A program made the translations under genes and the position numbers. The notes under the pieces were generated by a model. The model saw only the letters and a list, made by a program, of their open reading frames with translations. It was not told where the DNA came from and did not search any database. DNA of 64,000 nucleotides from positions 1-64,000 of the forward strand of contig JAFIHA010000044.1 in NCBI GenBank assembly GCA_017848965.1, given 5' to 3'. Positions 55,401 to 64,000 of the stretch are shown here, piece after piece; within the stretch, counting starts at the first letter, position 1, and each line of letters starts with the position of its first letter. Source of the DNA: Dechloromonas aromatica (nom. nud.). GTDB lineage: Bacteria; Pseudomonadota; Gammaproteobacteria; Burkholderiales; Rhodocyclaceae.

Positions 55401-57498
55401 GCTTGCCGGCGTTGTCGGCCAGCACCACCTCGAATTCGGCGCGCGAGCCTTCGCGGGCGTAGGCACCGGCAAACAGCGGCCGGACGCCAACCAGTTCCGG
55501 CGCCGGCCACCAGGTCCGCTCGATGCTGCGGATCACCGGCCGGCCGCCGCTTTCCAGCAGGCTCAGCGTGGCGCGCACGGTGAAGGGCGAGCTACGCCCC
55601 TCAAGGCTGGAGAAATCGATGTCCACCGCCGCCTTGCCGGCGTCGTCGAGCTGGCTTTCGGCCAGCTCCTGGCGGCTGCGCGTGCTGTCCTCGTCGGCAT
55701 CGCCGAAGACGAAGCCGGGCAGGGTGGCGGCCAGCGGGCTGGCATTGCGCGCCGTGTTGACCACGCCGAGCAGGCGGTTGCCGGCTGCCGGCGCGCCGTA
55801 CAGGTAATTGCCGGTGACCGCCAGTTGCCAGGTGTCGCCAGGCTTGAGCGGCGTCTTGTCGGCACCGAGGTCGAGCTTCATGCGCTCGGGCAGGAATTCC
55901 TCGACGTTGAAATCGAGCGTCGTGCTGGCCAGCGCCGATGCCGGGTCGCCGCGCAGTTCGAGATACCAGTTGCCGGTTGCCGCGTCGGCCGGCAGTTCGA
56001 TGCGCCGCCGGTAGTAGCCGGGGAACTTGGCGTCCGGCGTCCAGTTCGCCGTCCATTGCGCCTTGCCGTCCGGCCGGCGCAGGATGGCCTGGACCGGCTG
56101 CGCCGGCACCGGGCGGCCGTCGGCATCGCGCGCCAGCACCGAGACGTCGAAACTCTCGCCCGGCCGGTAGAGATTGCGCCCGCTGTAGGCGAACAGCCGG
56201 ACCGGCGCCGAGGTCAGACCGCCGACCTCGAATTCCGAGAGGTCGAGCGCCGGCTCCTTGAGCGCGATCAGCGACAACTGCTCGCCCTTGCGGGCGACGA
56301 TCACCCGCGCCTCGGCCGGCTGCTCGGCGACATTGGCGCGGCCGTCGCCATCGGTGGTGGCGCGGGCCAGCACCTTGCCGTCGGTGGACAGCCAGGAAAT
56401 CTCGACGCCGCCGACCGCCTTGCCGTCGACCAGCGAGCTGACGAAGGCGTCGGCGCTGCCGGCGACATGCCGGCGCACATGGAGGCCGAGATCGCTGACG
56501 TAGAAATAGGTGGTCTGGTACTCCTGGCGGAAACGGTTGGGCTGCGACATCACCGCGATGTAGACGCCAGGTTCGCGCAAGGCCGGGATGTCCTCGACCG
56601 GAATGAAGGTGACGCTGCGCCGGTTGGCCTTCTGTTCGGTGACGAAACGGCCGACGAAGGCACTGGTGGTCAGCTTGTTCAGGTTGTCCAGCGTCCAGGT
56701 GTCGATGGCACCCTGCAGCTTGGTGGTCCGGTTCTCGTAGTCGTAATACGTCTCCTCGTCCTCGTCGTCGGCCGACTCGCTGCGCGGCAGCGGCGCCCCG
56801 GCGATCACCTTGTCGAGGAAGGTGGGCAGGGCTTCCGGCTTGACCTTGAGGAACTGGATGTCCACCTCCGGAATATTCACCGTGCTCACCGGCAGGCCGC
56901 CGTTCTGGCCGGCCGGCAGCACCATGCCGCGGCTGGCGAAATAGAAGGCCGGCGCCACCGCCGCCGTGCGGATCGAATAACGTACCTCGCCACCCAGCGT
57001 GCTGCCGTTGCGCGCCGGCAGGCCGGGCTGCACACGGATGATGTACCGGGTCTGCGGCTTGACGTTGGGGAAGAAGAGCAGACGCGGATTCTCGCCGACC
57101 ACCCAGGCCCCGGCCACCGGCTTGCCGCCGTCGAGCACGGTATCCGCCTCGCTGCTGCTGACCTTGGTTTCCATCGCCTCGCTGGATTCGGCGCTGTCCT
57201 CGTCGCTCTCGCTGGCCACCGGATCTCCCTTGCGCGGCGGCATCTCGAGCACCTGGACGAACTTGCCGGGATTGCCCCGGGCGTCGAGCGGCAGGCTGAA
57301 CGACAGGGCGAGCGCCGGCGAACCGTCGAACTCGCGGTGCGCCGCATCGACCACCTCGAAAGCGCCGCCTTCGTCCGCCGCATCGTCGCCGGATACCGCC
57401 CCCGGCCCGAACTGCAGATACGCCCCCAGCGCAAGCGCCAGCAAGGCCAGTCCGACGACCAGCAGGCCGCGCACAGAAATGGAAAACCCGGTTTTCAT
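52411..57498 (-). CDS. Bacterial alpha-2-macroglobulin, thioester type
   Basis: This 1,695-residue periplasmic protein traps attacking proteases. A bait region is cut and an activated internal thioester (the Cys-Glu-Gln of YPYGCAEQTTSTAYPH, near residue 1,210) then couples to the protease. N-terminal macroglobulin-like domains (FFYVSDLGLHVRRHV region near 330), the MG10-like APTPRQTVIRRYIVNPGET segment and a C-terminal alpha-helical thioester domain (LARLAGMQAPNGGFSLWGNY) are visible. The N-terminus is a single hydrophobic helix (RGLLVVGLALLALALGAYL) without a lipobox Cys, so it should be anchored to the inner membrane as an uncleaved helix rather than as a lipoprotein. It is the first gene of the pair with pbpC; GGGGAT precedes the ATG. 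Confidence 0.95.
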   Translation of the reverse strand: MKTGFSISVRGLLVVGLALLALALGAYLQFGPGAVSGDDAADEGGAFEVVDAAHREFDGSPALALSFSLPLDARGNPGKFVQVLEMPPRKGDPVASESDEDSAESSEAMETKVSSSEADTVLDGGKPVAGAWVVGENPRLLFFPNVKPQTRYIIRVQPGLPARNGSTLGGEVRYSIRTAAVAPAFYFASRGMVLPAGQNGGLPVSTVNIPEVDIQFLKVKPEALPTFLDKVIAGAPLPRSESADDEDEETYYDYENRTTKLQGAIDTWTLDNLNKLTTSAFVGRFVTEQKANRRSVTFIPVEDIPALREPGVYIAVMSQPNRFRQEYQTTYFYVSDLGLHVRRHVAGSADAFVSSLVDGKAVGGVEISWLSTDGKVLARATTDGDGRANVAEQPAEARVIVARKGEQLSLIALKEPALDLSEFEVGGLTSAPVRLFAYSGRNLYRPGESFDVSVLARDADGRPVPAQPVQAILRRPDGKAQWTANWTPDAKFPGYYRRRIELPADAATGNWYLELRGDPASALASTTLDFNVEEFLPERMKLDLGADKTPLKPGDTWQLAVTGNYLYGAPAAGNRLLGVVNTARNASPLAATLPGFVFGDADEDSTRSRQELAESQLDDAGKAAVDIDFSSLEGRSSPFTVRATLSLLESGGRPVIRSIERTWWPAPELVGVRPLFAGAYAREGSRAEFEVVLADNAGKLKAGKALPVRMFRENRDWYWRFDDQRGWHSGYTETDELVASTQVSMPAGGRGKLSLPVKYGRYRIEIVNPATQEVTRYRFYAGWSAQDDESQGVRPDRVGLKLDKAAYKEGETARLTITPPHAGEALITVEGDKLLWSKRISLGSDATTIDLPIAAEWKRHDLYVTALVLRPGNAGASVTPARALGIAHLPLARDERKLAVSLEAPKKMEPDRPLKVKVKVPGAKGQNALVTLSAVDVGILNITNFKSPDPFAFYFAKLRYGQDLNDVYGRLIEKMGGRKGKLKWGGDAAPKATRSLPKKVRLVDLFSGPVALDANGEAEISLPVPDFNGSLRLMAVASAGERFGMQEAEVTVAAPLVVELATPRFLSVGDSALLALDVHNLAGSEQEVKIHVSNDAGLVIRNGEQKFSLKDQQKRILRIPLEAGTAHGLTEVRVHIESPRSKLERTFPLQVQAPTPRQTVIRRYIVNPGETLEVRDAELGGFLPQTVGATLAVSDKAPIDVRSVVKGLLTYPYGCAEQTTSTAYPHVFIDEAAARQFGLKPYTQAQRAEMLDKAIARLAGMQAPNGGFSLWGNYSEYQYWLSAYVSNFLVDAREQGFAVPPEMEKKALDFLLKGLQEGVAGLPRGPLAYNENSVWNDWRYAGSGRFAVLAYGAYVLATQGKAPLATLRQLAEASERSHSGLALIHLGLALKLMGDEPRSKAALDAGLKKPRDNRYWWGDYGSNLRDWALTYVLLQKHGLAPEGRDNLVTLVAADMEKQHYLSTQEKLAVFLLGRSFATQPGGEWQAEFVQGSRPPAIGGKGTQFRPLDGGELAAGVKLKNTHGERLFVELNFSGNPAKAPAAKRDVFDLEREWYTADGKPLAKRPLRVGESLIVRLKVKTRGRYANALVVDYVPAGVEIENANIVQGEQNETAIAGIYASQAMQDARIKHVEFRDDRFVVAARLEGEMNFFYRVRVVTPGRFVVPPTYAEDMYQPMIYGLSSGGEPITISDGQAQ

Positions 57499-57750
57499 GC
57501 CATCCCCGATCCGGAGCGAAACCGCCCCTCAAAAGTCATGGGGCCAAACTCTACCGGAAAATGACCGCGGAATGGCCAGGAAAGGCTGCCTGGCGGAATC
57601 GGGAATGGCACCGAGACGAGCGTGTCGGCGCGTCGGAGAGCCGCTTAACCGCCGGTCGGGAGCCACCGAGTTCATTCAGAAAAGCCGACGGCTGCAACCG
57701 GACAACTGCCATCGTTCGATGCTCCGGGAATCGCCAAGGCCCTCCGGACC
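57499..57750. other. Intergenic region, nothing recognised
   Basis: These 252 bases must hold the promoter of the macroglobulin-pbpC operon (minus strand) and the end of the fliD transcript. I see no hairpin with a U-tract and no gene. Confidence 0.5.
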
Positions 57751-59142
57751 TCAGCCGAAACTCGCGCTCAACAGATTCGCGTTGTAGGCCTGTTGGGCGA
57801 GCAGCGATTGAAGAAACTGCTTGCTCGTCGCCCCATTTGCCGAGCTTGAGGTGGCCGAACCGAGCATTTCAGTGAGAAAAAGCGAGGACAGACTCGAAGA
57901 ACTGGGGGTGTCGAGAACGCCAAGCTGACTGAGGTAGGAGTATTTCCAGCTTTGGCCGCTCGTACCGAGCAGGCTCGATGAATTGAAGCTCGGGACGGCA
58001 AGCTGGAGCAGACGCGACGCCGACAGCGCCCCGTCTGTCAGCGAGGTAACGCGCTCGGCCAGTCCCGTAGCGGGGCTGCTGAGCACACTTTCCACGCTGG
58101 CCGGCGAGGCAGTCAAGGCTGCGTTGAAGGCCGTGGCATTGAGGGATAGCGTGCCGTTGGCGTTGCTGGTGATGCCGATCCGGGCGAGGCTCGTGCTCTC
58201 CCCGACCGCGTTCGACAACAGGGACCGCAGATAGGAGACGCTCAAGCCGAGGCTGGAATTTTCCGAGCCAAGTCGGGTCAGCGTCGTCTGAACCGCGTTA
58301 TATGCGTCGACAAAGGATTTCACAGTCGTCGTCATGGTGCTATCGGGGGCCACGCTCAGCGTGGTTTTCCCGGTCGCCGCAAGATTCAGCGTCAGACCCG
58401 GGGTAGCCGTACCGAACGTGTTGGTACTGGCGGTGAAGGCCGTCCCGTTGAGCAATCCTTCGGCATTTTGCGCCTGGCTGCTCAGCGTCAGCCCACTGTT
58501 GCCCTGCGCCGGATAAGCCAGCAGGCTATCGACGCCGGCATTGCCGCTGACGCCGATGGTAAAGGCATTGGCCGCCCCGGACTGGCCGGTGAGACTCAAC
58601 TGGTAGCCGGCCGACAACGAGACGACTTGCGCCTGCAGCCCGATATTGGCGGAATTGATCGCCGAAGCAATCCCCGGCAGCGTGTTACTGGCGCTACCGA
58701 GCGCGACCTGACGGGTCTCGCCGCTGGCGAACTGGAAGCTCAGGGTCGCAGCCCCGTTGCCGATTGGCGTCAGGGAACTGGTCTGCGGCGCGCTGCTCAA
58801 GCTCTGGGCCTGCGCCAGTTGCCTGACCTCGACGGTGTAGGTGCCGGTGGCCGTTCCGTCGCCAGCCGAAGCGCTAGCCACCTTGGCGTTCGACGATGTG
58901 ACCGTCCGGGCATCAAATGCGCCCAGACCAGCCAAGGATTGCGCCGCCGAGCCAAGCGTTTCGACGCCGTTCAGCAAAGTCCCCACGCTGGAAATACTGG
59001 TCTGTACGCCAGTCGGCGAAAGCAGACTGCTGATCCCGGACGTGCCGGAAACGCCGGACAACGAACTAACCGACGTTGTCGGATAGAGCGCGTTGATCAA
59101 ACTGAGGGTGGGGTTGTACCCATAGATCGAGGAGACGTTCAT
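57751..59142 (-). CDS. fliD: FliD-like flagellar hook-associated protein 2
   Basis: FliD caps the growing flagellar filament. The 463-residue protein has FliD_N-like sequence (SVGTLLNGVETLGSAAQSLA, NAKVASASAGDGTATGTYTVE with VRQLAQAQSL) and FliD_C-like sequence (TTTVKSFVDAYNAVQTTLTRL, LSVSYLRSLLSNAV, RIGITSNANGTLSLN), and is very rich in Ser, Ala and Thr as expected. The ATG at 59142 is preceded by AGGTGG at the right distance; a GTG nine bases upstream is less likely. No other flagellar gene lies in the window, so it is either an orphan, a second FliD, or a divergent adhesin-like relative. Its short N-terminal region (YGYNPTLSLINALYPTTS) differs from standard FliD starts. Confidence 0.75.
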   Translation of the reverse strand: MNVSSIYGYNPTLSLINALYPTTSVSSLSGVSGTSGISSLLSPTGVQTSISSVGTLLNGVETLGSAAQSLAGLGAFDARTVTSSNAKVASASAGDGTATGTYTVEVRQLAQAQSLSSAPQTSSLTPIGNGAATLSFQFASGETRQVALGSASNTLPGIASAINSANIGLQAQVVSLSAGYQLSLTGQSGAANAFTIGVSGNAGVDSLLAYPAQGNSGLTLSSQAQNAEGLLNGTAFTASTNTFGTATPGLTLNLAATGKTTLSVAPDSTMTTTVKSFVDAYNAVQTTLTRLGSENSSLGLSVSYLRSLLSNAVGESTSLARIGITSNANGTLSLNATAFNAALTASPASVESVLSSPATGLAERVTSLTDGALSASRLLQLAVPSFNSSSLLGTSGQSWKYSYLSQLGVLDTPSSSSLSSLFLTEMLGSATSSSANGATSKQFLQSLLAQQAYNANLLSASFG

Positions 59143-59453
59143 TTTATCCACCTGGACATGACGTCGAACGGCCTCGCGAATGCCTGCCGTCAGCGATTCC
59201 TACATTCTTTATAGCACATCGCTGCACCGGGCCAGCCGCCCCAGCCGCCAATCACCGCGCTCGCTTCAACAGCGCCGCAGGGCCGCCAAGGTCTCGAGGA
59301 TCCCGGCAGCGCCGATCGTTTCCGCTGCGCCTGCCAACCGTGCCTTCCGCCTGGAATGGTGGCTTCGGCCGAATATTTGGACCCAGCGATTATGTGGAGC
59401 GTTGAGTTCGGATCCGACAGACTTAATTCCTGCGAACAAACCACCGCCGGCCT
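59143..59453. other. Intergenic region, no gene recognised
   Basis: This stretch of 311 bases between fliD and glmS, both on the minus strand, should hold the fliD promoter. A minus-strand TATAAAGAAT lies near 59207-59217 and could be part of it; a sigma-28 consensus is not convincing. No terminator with a U-tract is evident after glmS. Confidence 0.45.
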
Positions 59454-61277
59454 TCACTCCACCGTCACCGACTTCGCCAGGTTGCGCGGCTTGTCCACGT
59501 CGGTGCCCTTGACCAGAGCGGCGTGGTAGGAGAGCAATTGCAGCGGGATGACGTGCAGGATCGGCGAGAGCTGGCCGTAGTGTTCGGGCAGGCGCAGCAT
59601 GTGCACGCCCTCGGTGCTGGGGATTTCGGCGTCAGCGTCGGCGAAGACGTAGAGTTCGCCACCGCGGGCGCGGACTTCCTGGAGGTTGGATTTGAGCTTT
59701 TCCAGCAGTTCGTCGTTGGGCGCCACCGAGATGACCGGCATTTGAGCGTCGACCAGCGCCAGCGGGCCGTGCTTGAGTTCGCCGGCGGGGTAGGCTTCGG
59801 CGTGGATGTAGGAAATTTCCTTGAGTTTCAGCGCGCCTTCGAGGGCGATCGGGTAGTGACGGCCGCGGCCGAGGAAGAGGGCATGGTGCTTGTCGGCGAA
59901 ACGACGGGCCCAGGCTTCGATCTCGCTTTCCAGCGTCAACACCTTATTCACTGCGACCGGCAGGTGGCGCAACTGGTCGATGTAGGCGGCTTCTTCCGCT
60001 TCGCTCAGGCGGTCGCGCACTTTGGCCATGACCAGGGTGAGCAGGAAGAGGGCGGCAAGCTGGGTGGTGAAGGCCTTGGTCGAGGCGACGCCGATTTCCG
60101 GGCCGGCGCGGGTGATGAAGCGCAGTGCCGATTCGCGGACGATCGCCGATTCCGGCACGTTGCAGATGGCCAGCGTCTTGTGCTGGCCGAGCGACTTGGC
60201 GTGACGCAGCGCGGCCAGGGTGTCGGCGGTTTCGCCGGATTGCGAGATGGCGACGACCAGTTGCCGCGGATCGGGAACCGAGGTCCGGTAGCGGTATTCG
60301 CTGGCGATCTCGACCGTGCAGGAAACCCCGGCGATGGCCTCGAGCCAGTAGCGGGCGGTCATCCCGGAATGGGCGCTGGTGCCGCAGGCGAGGATCAGCA
60401 CCTGGTCGACATCGTGCAACAGATTGGCCGCTTCGGCACCGAAAATGCCGGGCTGGATGCTTTTCGCGCCGCCGACGATTTCCAGCGTGTTGGCCAGCGC
60501 TTCTGGCTGCTCGAAGATTTCCTTCTGCATGTAGTGGCGGTACTGGCCGAGTTCGACAGCAGCGGCGGAAAGCTCGGAAACATGCACCGGCCGCTCGACC
60601 GGCTTACCGTCGCGGCGTTCGATGCGCACGCCGGCAGCGGTCAGCTCGGCGATGTCGCCGTTTTCCAGATAGACCATGTTGCGCGTCACCTGGAGCAGGG
60701 CGGAGGCGTCGGAGGCGGCGTAGCTGCCGGTATCGCCGAGGCCGAGCAGGAGCGGCGAGCCTTCGCGCGAGACGACGACCTTGCCCGGCTGGCGCTGGTC
60801 GATGACGGCGATGGCGTAGGCGCCGACCAGGCGGCGGCAGGCGAGCTGCACGGCGCGGAAGAGGTCGGGCTCGGCGCGCAGCAGGTGTTCGACGAGGTGG
60901 GCGATGGTTTCGGTGTCGGTATCCGAGGTGAACTCGTAACCGAGGTCGGTCAGTTCGCGACGCAGGCTTTCGTAGTTCTCGATGATGCCGTTATGGACGA
61001 CGGCGATGCCGCCGGAGACATGCGGGTGGGCGTTACGCTCGCAAGGCACGCCGTGCGTTGCCCAGCGGGTATGGGCGATGCCGGTCGGCGCGCTGGTACC
61101 GGCGGCGGCGGCTTCCAGTTCGGCGACCCGGCCGACCGAGCGGACGCGTTCGATGCCAGTGGCGCCAACGACGGCCAGGCCGGCTGAATCGTAACCGCGG
61201 TATTCAAGTTTCTTCAGCCCTTCGACGAGGACGGGAACGATGTTGCTGCCGGCTGCTGCCGCGACGATGCCGCACAT
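59454..61277 (-). CDS. glmS: Glucosamine-6-phosphate synthase
   Basis: GlmS makes glucosamine-6-phosphate from fructose-6-phosphate and glutamine, the entry to cell-wall amino sugars. The 607-residue protein has the Ntn glutaminase domain, whose catalytic Cys is residue 2 ([13 protein letters not shown]), with [10 protein letters not shown] and [11 protein letters not shown]. Two SIS isomerase domains follow ([55 protein letters not shown]) and it ends in [16 protein letters not shown] 61277 is fixed by the need for Cys at position 2; a longer in-frame start would bury it. No glmS ribozyme is expected in this group and none is seen. Confidence 0.97.
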   Translation of the reverse strand: MCGIVAAAAGSNIVPVLVEGLKKLEYRGYDSAGLAVVGATGIERVRSVGRVAELEAAAAGTSAPTGIAHTRWATHGVPCERNAHPHVSGGIAVVHNGIIENYESLRRELTDLGYEFTSDTDTETIAHLVEHLLRAEPDLFRAVQLACRRLVGAYAIAVIDQRQPGKVVVSREGSPLLLGLGDTGSYAASDASALLQVTRNMVYLENGDIAELTAAGVRIERRDGKPVERPVHVSELSAAAVELGQYRHYMQKEIFEQPEALANTLEIVGGAKSIQPGIFGAEAANLLHDVDQVLILACGTSAHSGMTARYWLEAIAGVSCTVEIASEYRYRTSVPDPRQLVVAISQSGETADTLAALRHAKSLGQHKTLAICNVPESAIVRESALRFITRAGPEIGVASTKAFTTQLAALFLLTLVMAKVRDRLSEAEEAAYIDQLRHLPVAVNKVLTLESEIEAWARRFADKHHALFLGRGRHYPIALEGALKLKEISYIHAEAYPAGELKHGPLALVDAQMPVISVAPNDELLEKLKSNLQEVRARGGELYVFADADAEIPSTEGVHMLRLPEHYGQLSPILHVIPLQLLSYHAALVKGTDVDKPRNLAKSVTVE

Positions 61278-61364
61278 GATGGAATCCGGAAAACGATATG
61301 CGCACATTTTAGCGCATGCGAGCGTGCTGCCGCCGCCGATGCACGTGACGGAACCCGGGCGATC

Positions 61365-61370
61365 TATAAT
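61365..61370 (+). promoter_or_regulatory. TATAAT -10 element of the waaC promoter
   Basis: A perfect TATAAT lies 30 bases before the waaC start codon. No good -35 hexamer is found at 17 bases, so the call rests on the -10 match and its position. Confidence 0.5.
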
Positions 61371-61399
61371 CGCGCTTTCGTTTTTGCGGTCCCGCGCCG

Positions 61400-62353
61400 A
61401 TGCGCATCCTGCTCGTCAAAACCTCGTCGCTCGGCGATGTCATCCACAATCTGCCGGTCGTCAGCGACATCCGGCGACATTTCCCGCAAGCGACCATCGA
61501 CTGGTGCGTGGAAAACGTCTTTGCGGCGATTCCCCGCCTGCATCCGGATGTCGATCGCGTCATTCCGGTGGCCATCCGACGCTGGCGCAAGTCCCTGCTG
61601 CGACCCACCACCTGGCGCGAGATCGCGGCCAGCCGACAGGCGCTACGCGCTCACGCTTACGACCTGGTGATCGACACCCAGGGACTGATCAAGAGCGGGC
61701 TATGCACCATCCAGGCTCGCGGGCCGCGCGCCGGCTACAGCTTCGATGCCGCCCGCGAACCGCTGGCGGCGATCTTCTACGGGCGCCATTACAGCGTCCC
61801 GCGCGACCTGCACGCAGTGGTGCGCAACCGCCAACTGGCGGCGGCGGCGCTCGGTTACCTGGCCGACGCCACGGTCGATTACGGGATTGCCGCGCCGGCC
61901 GTCAGCTGCGACTGGCTGCCGGCTGGCGACCATGTCGTCCTGCTCACGGCGACCAGCCGTGACGACAAGCTGTGGCCGGAGGAGCGCTGGATCGAACTGG
62001 GCCACCGGCTGGCCGACCAGGGGCTGCGCGCCGTGCTGCCAGCCGGCAGCGCCCCCGAACGCGAGCGCGCGGCACGGCTCGCCGCCGCCATCCCGCAGGC
62101 GGTCGCCGCACCGCCGCTGAGCATCGAAGCGCTGGCCGCCTTGCTGGCTGGCGCCTGCGGCGTGGTCGGCGTCGATACCGGCCTGACCCACCTGGCGGTG
62201 GCGCTCAAGGTGCCCACCGTCGCCCTGTACACTGCCACCGAACCCGGCCTGACCGGCGTCTATGGCAGCGCCTTCCACCGCAACCTCGGCGGCTGCGGGC
62301 AGTGCCCGGAAGTTGACGCGGTCCTCGCCGAACTGACCCAAGGTCTGGGCTGA
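61400..62353 (+). CDS. waaC: LPS heptosyltransferase I
   Basis: WaaC adds the first L-glycero-D-manno-heptose to Kdo of the LPS inner core. The 317-residue GT-B enzyme has [20 protein letters not shown] at the start, [30 protein letters not shown] and the donor-site region [21 protein letters not shown] followed by [15 protein letters not shown]. These are standard WaaC sequences. Its stop overlaps the waaA start (TGATG). Confidence 0.95.
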   Translation: MRILLVKTSSLGDVIHNLPVVSDIRRHFPQATIDWCVENVFAAIPRLHPDVDRVIPVAIRRWRKSLLRPTTWREIAASRQALRAHAYDLVIDTQGLIKSGLCTIQARGPRAGYSFDAAREPLAAIFYGRHYSVPRDLHAVVRNRQLAAAALGYLADATVDYGIAAPAVSCDWLPAGDHVVLLTATSRDDKLWPEERWIELGHRLADQGLRAVLPAGSAPERERAARLAAAIPQAVAAPPLSIEALAALLAGACGVVGVDTGLTHLAVALKVPTVALYTATEPGLTGVYGSAFHRNLGGCGQCPEVDAVLAELTQGLG

Positions 62354-63621
62354 TGCTGCGCCTGCTCTACTCGCTCTGCCTCTACCTGCTGAGCCCGGCG
62401 ATCTTCCTGCGGCTTGCCTGGCGGGCGAGAAAGCAGCCGGAATACCTGGCTAACATCGGCGAGCGCTTCGGCTTCTACGGTCAACACCGCGCCGCCGGGG
62501 AGGCGCCGCTGATCTGGGTACACGCCGTCTCGGTCGGCGAAACCCGCGCCGCCCAGCCACTGGTCGAAGCCCTGCAGGCGGCCTGGCCGACGCACCGCAT
62601 CCTGCTCACCGGCATGACGCCGACCGGCCGCGCCGCCGGCCGCGAAGTGTTCGGCGAGCGCGTGATCCAGGCCTACCTGCCTTACGATCTGCCGGACGCG
62701 GTCGGCCGCTTCTTCCGCCATTTCACACCGGATTTCGGCATCCTGATGGAAACCGAGATCTGGCCCAACCTGCTGGCCGCTGCCGAGCGCCGCGAGATTC
62801 CCGTCGTGCTGGTCAATGCCCGCCTGTCCGAACGCTCGGCGCGCGGCTACGCCCGTTTCGGCGGCCTCACCCAGCCGGCTTTCGGCCGTCTCGCCGCGGT
62901 AGCCGCGCAGACTGCCGGCGACGGCGAACGGCTCGCCGCGCTGACGGCGCCGCAGGTCGAAGTCTGCGGCAACCTGAAATTCGACGTCGAACCGCCCGCC
63001 GAACGCCTCGCCACCGGCCGCGCCTGGCGCGCCGCCTTGGGGCCGCGGCCGGTCTGGCTGGCCGCCAGCACGCGCGAAGGCGAGGAGGGGCCCTTGCTCG
63101 ATGCCTGGCTACGCCGCCCCGTCGATGGAGCCCTGCTGGTTCTAGTGCCGCGCCATCCCCAACGCTTCGGGGAAGTCGCCGCGCTGCTCGACCAGCGCGC
63201 CCTGCGCTGGCAACGACGCAGCGTCGCCCAGCCGACTGCCGAAACGCAGGTCTGGCTCGGCGACAGCATGGGAGAGATGGCGGCTTACTACGCGCTGGCC
63301 GATTTCGCCTTCATCGGCGGCAGCCTGGTGCCGCTCGGCGGGCAGAACCTGATCGAAGCGGCGGCCTGTGGCTGCCCGGTGATTGTCGGCCCGCACACCT
63401 TCAATTTCCTGCGTGCCACCGAAGACGCCATTGCCGCTGGCGCGGCCTTGCGCGTGACTGATGCCGACGCACTGATCGATACCGTGCACCGGCTGTTTCG
63501 GGAAAGCGGGGAACTGGCGGCAATGCGTGCCGCCTGCGCCGCGTTCGCCGCCGCTCACCGCGGGGCGACGCAACGCACGTTGGCGCTTATTGCGCGGCGC
63601 TGTCGTCGAGCAGCGCGTTGA
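62353..63621 (+). CDS. waaA: Kdo transferase WaaA/KdtA
   Basis: WaaA links Kdo to lipid IVA. The 422-residue protein has an N-terminal membrane segment (LLYSLCLYLLSPAIFLRLAW), the acceptor domain (IWVHAVSVGETRAAQPLVEAL, LMETEIWPNLL with its catalytic Glu nearby in GETRAA) and a C-terminal GT-B domain (VWLAASTREGEEGPLLDAW, FIGGSLVPLGGQNLIEAAA, GPHTFNFLRATEDAI). It overlaps the end of the convergent tolC-like gene by 35 bases. Confidence 0.96.
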   Translation: MLRLLYSLCLYLLSPAIFLRLAWRARKQPEYLANIGERFGFYGQHRAAGEAPLIWVHAVSVGETRAAQPLVEALQAAWPTHRILLTGMTPTGRAAGREVFGERVIQAYLPYDLPDAVGRFFRHFTPDFGILMETEIWPNLLAAAERREIPVVLVNARLSERSARGYARFGGLTQPAFGRLAAVAAQTAGDGERLAALTAPQVEVCGNLKFDVEPPAERLATGRAWRAALGPRPVWLAASTREGEEGPLLDAWLRRPVDGALLVLVPRHPQRFGEVAALLDQRALRWQRRSVAQPTAETQVWLGDSMGEMAAYYALADFAFIGGSLVPLGGQNLIEAAACGCPVIVGPHTFNFLRATEDAIAAGAALRVTDADALIDTVHRLFRESGELAAMRAACAAFAAAHRGATQRTLALIARRCRRAAR

Positions 63622-64000
63622 TCTTCGTCACGTCGTCCTCGCCGAGCGTGCCGACCGCCGCCTTCAGGCGCAACTGCGCCATCAGGGTGTCGAAGGTGGC
63701 CTTGGCAAGATCGCGCCGCGTCACGTAAACCTGGTTTTCGGCGTTCAACACGTCGATGTTGATGCGCACGCCGACCTCGTAACCCAGTTTGTTCGATTCC
63801 AGCGCCGACTGCGACGAAACCAGCGCCGCCTTCAGCGCATTGACCTGGGCCAGACCGTTGGTGACGCCGAGGTAATACTGACGAGCCGCCAGCGCCGCGT
63901 TACGCCGCGCCGCTTCCAGACCGTAGCGGGCAGCCGTGCTGTTGGCGGCGGCCTCGCGCTGGCGCGACGTCGTCGCGCCCCCCTGAAACAGCGGGATGTT
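63587..64000 (-). CDS. tolC: TolC-family outer-membrane channel, partial (C-terminal end)
   Basis: The gene runs off the right edge; about 137 C-terminal residues are visible. They read NIPLFQGGATTSRQREAAAN, AARQYYLGVTNGLAQVNALK, LESNKLGYEVGVRINIDVLN and NQVYVTRRDLAKATFDTLMA, the repeating helix-and-strand pattern of TolC type I secretion and efflux channels, including the NIP-F-GG turn. TolC forms a trimeric tunnel across the outer membrane and periplasm. The 3' end overlaps waaA by 35 bases in convergent orientation. Confidence 0.93.
   Translation of the reverse strand, partial: NIPLFQGGATTSRQREAAANSTAARYGLEAARRNAALAARQYYLGVTNGLAQVNALKAALVSSQSALESNKLGYEVGVRINIDVLNAENQVYVTRRDLAKATFDTLMAQLRLKAAVGTLGEDDVTKINALLDDSAAQ

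Noticed and set aside
52609..57564. 1,651-codon plus-strand open frame opposite the macroglobulin gene
   Set aside because: Antisense shadow created by GC-rich codons; composition is unlike a protein and no domain is visible.
59207..59234. Possible sigma-28 promoter before the fliD-like gene
   Set aside because: TAAAGAAT resembles the -35 part but the -10 part does not match at the right spacing.

Overview
The window is a high-GC chromosomal segment, most likely from a betaproteobacterium of the Rhodocyclales (Dechloromonas/Azonexus-like). That placement is an inference from gene content and from the relatedness of the encoded proteins; there is no rRNA or tRNA gene to confirm it. Almost everything is densely packed, intact and single-copy. 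There is no CRISPR array, prophage or recognisable transposase.

Layout. (1) 1-7479: the end of a [NiFe]-hydrogenase accessory and regulatory locus: hypE, a small antisense gene, hypX, the regulator hoxA, and the H2-sensing regulatory hydrogenase hoxB-hoxC. (2) 7480-9151: a lower-GC islet with a PIN-toxin/HTH-antitoxin pair, two short tandem repeats and a second, diverged copy of the last codons of hoxC. (3) 9152-15639: speG, a large membrane hybrid kinase, a stand-alone AAA+ ATPase, the nickel regulator nikR and a HoxJ/HupT-type kinase, which is the missing partner of hoxA and hoxBC. (4) 15652-32933, all on the minus strand: a complete nitrate assimilation regulon of nasR, nirB-nirD-nirC-(phosphatase/kinase), cobA-nasB-nasA-(SUMT-like fragment) and nrtA-nrtB-nrtCD. 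(5) 33180-37311: a nickel uptake operon of nikK, nikL, an outer-membrane barrel and nikMQO, behind a candidate NikR operator. (6) 37441-64000: mostly housekeeping genes: maeB, a SCO1-like gene, mpl, aroQ, accBC, prmA, a PfkB kinase, olsB-olsA, apaH, the pbpC/alpha-2-macroglobulin pair, an orphan fliD, glmS, waaC, waaA and the end of a tolC-like gene.

How the parts fit. Regions 1, 3 and 5 share a nickel/hydrogen theme. HypE and HypX build the Fe(CN)2CO part of hydrogenase, HoxB/C sense H2 and control the HoxJ-HoxA two-component pair, and NikR with NikKLMQO controls and supplies nickel. The nitrate block is the most striking regulatory unit. NasR carries NIT and ANTAR domains. Each of the three nitrate operons (nirB, cobA-nasBA, nrtABC) starts from a sigma-54 (GG-N10-GC) promoter with NtrC-like palindromes upstream, followed directly by a structured leader. 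Two of those leaders carry the same 14-nt hairpin with an AACGGC loop, overlapping a strong intrinsic terminator. The third has matching hexaloops but no U-tract. This reads as a logical AND: nitrogen limitation at initiation and nitrate/nitrite at elongation.
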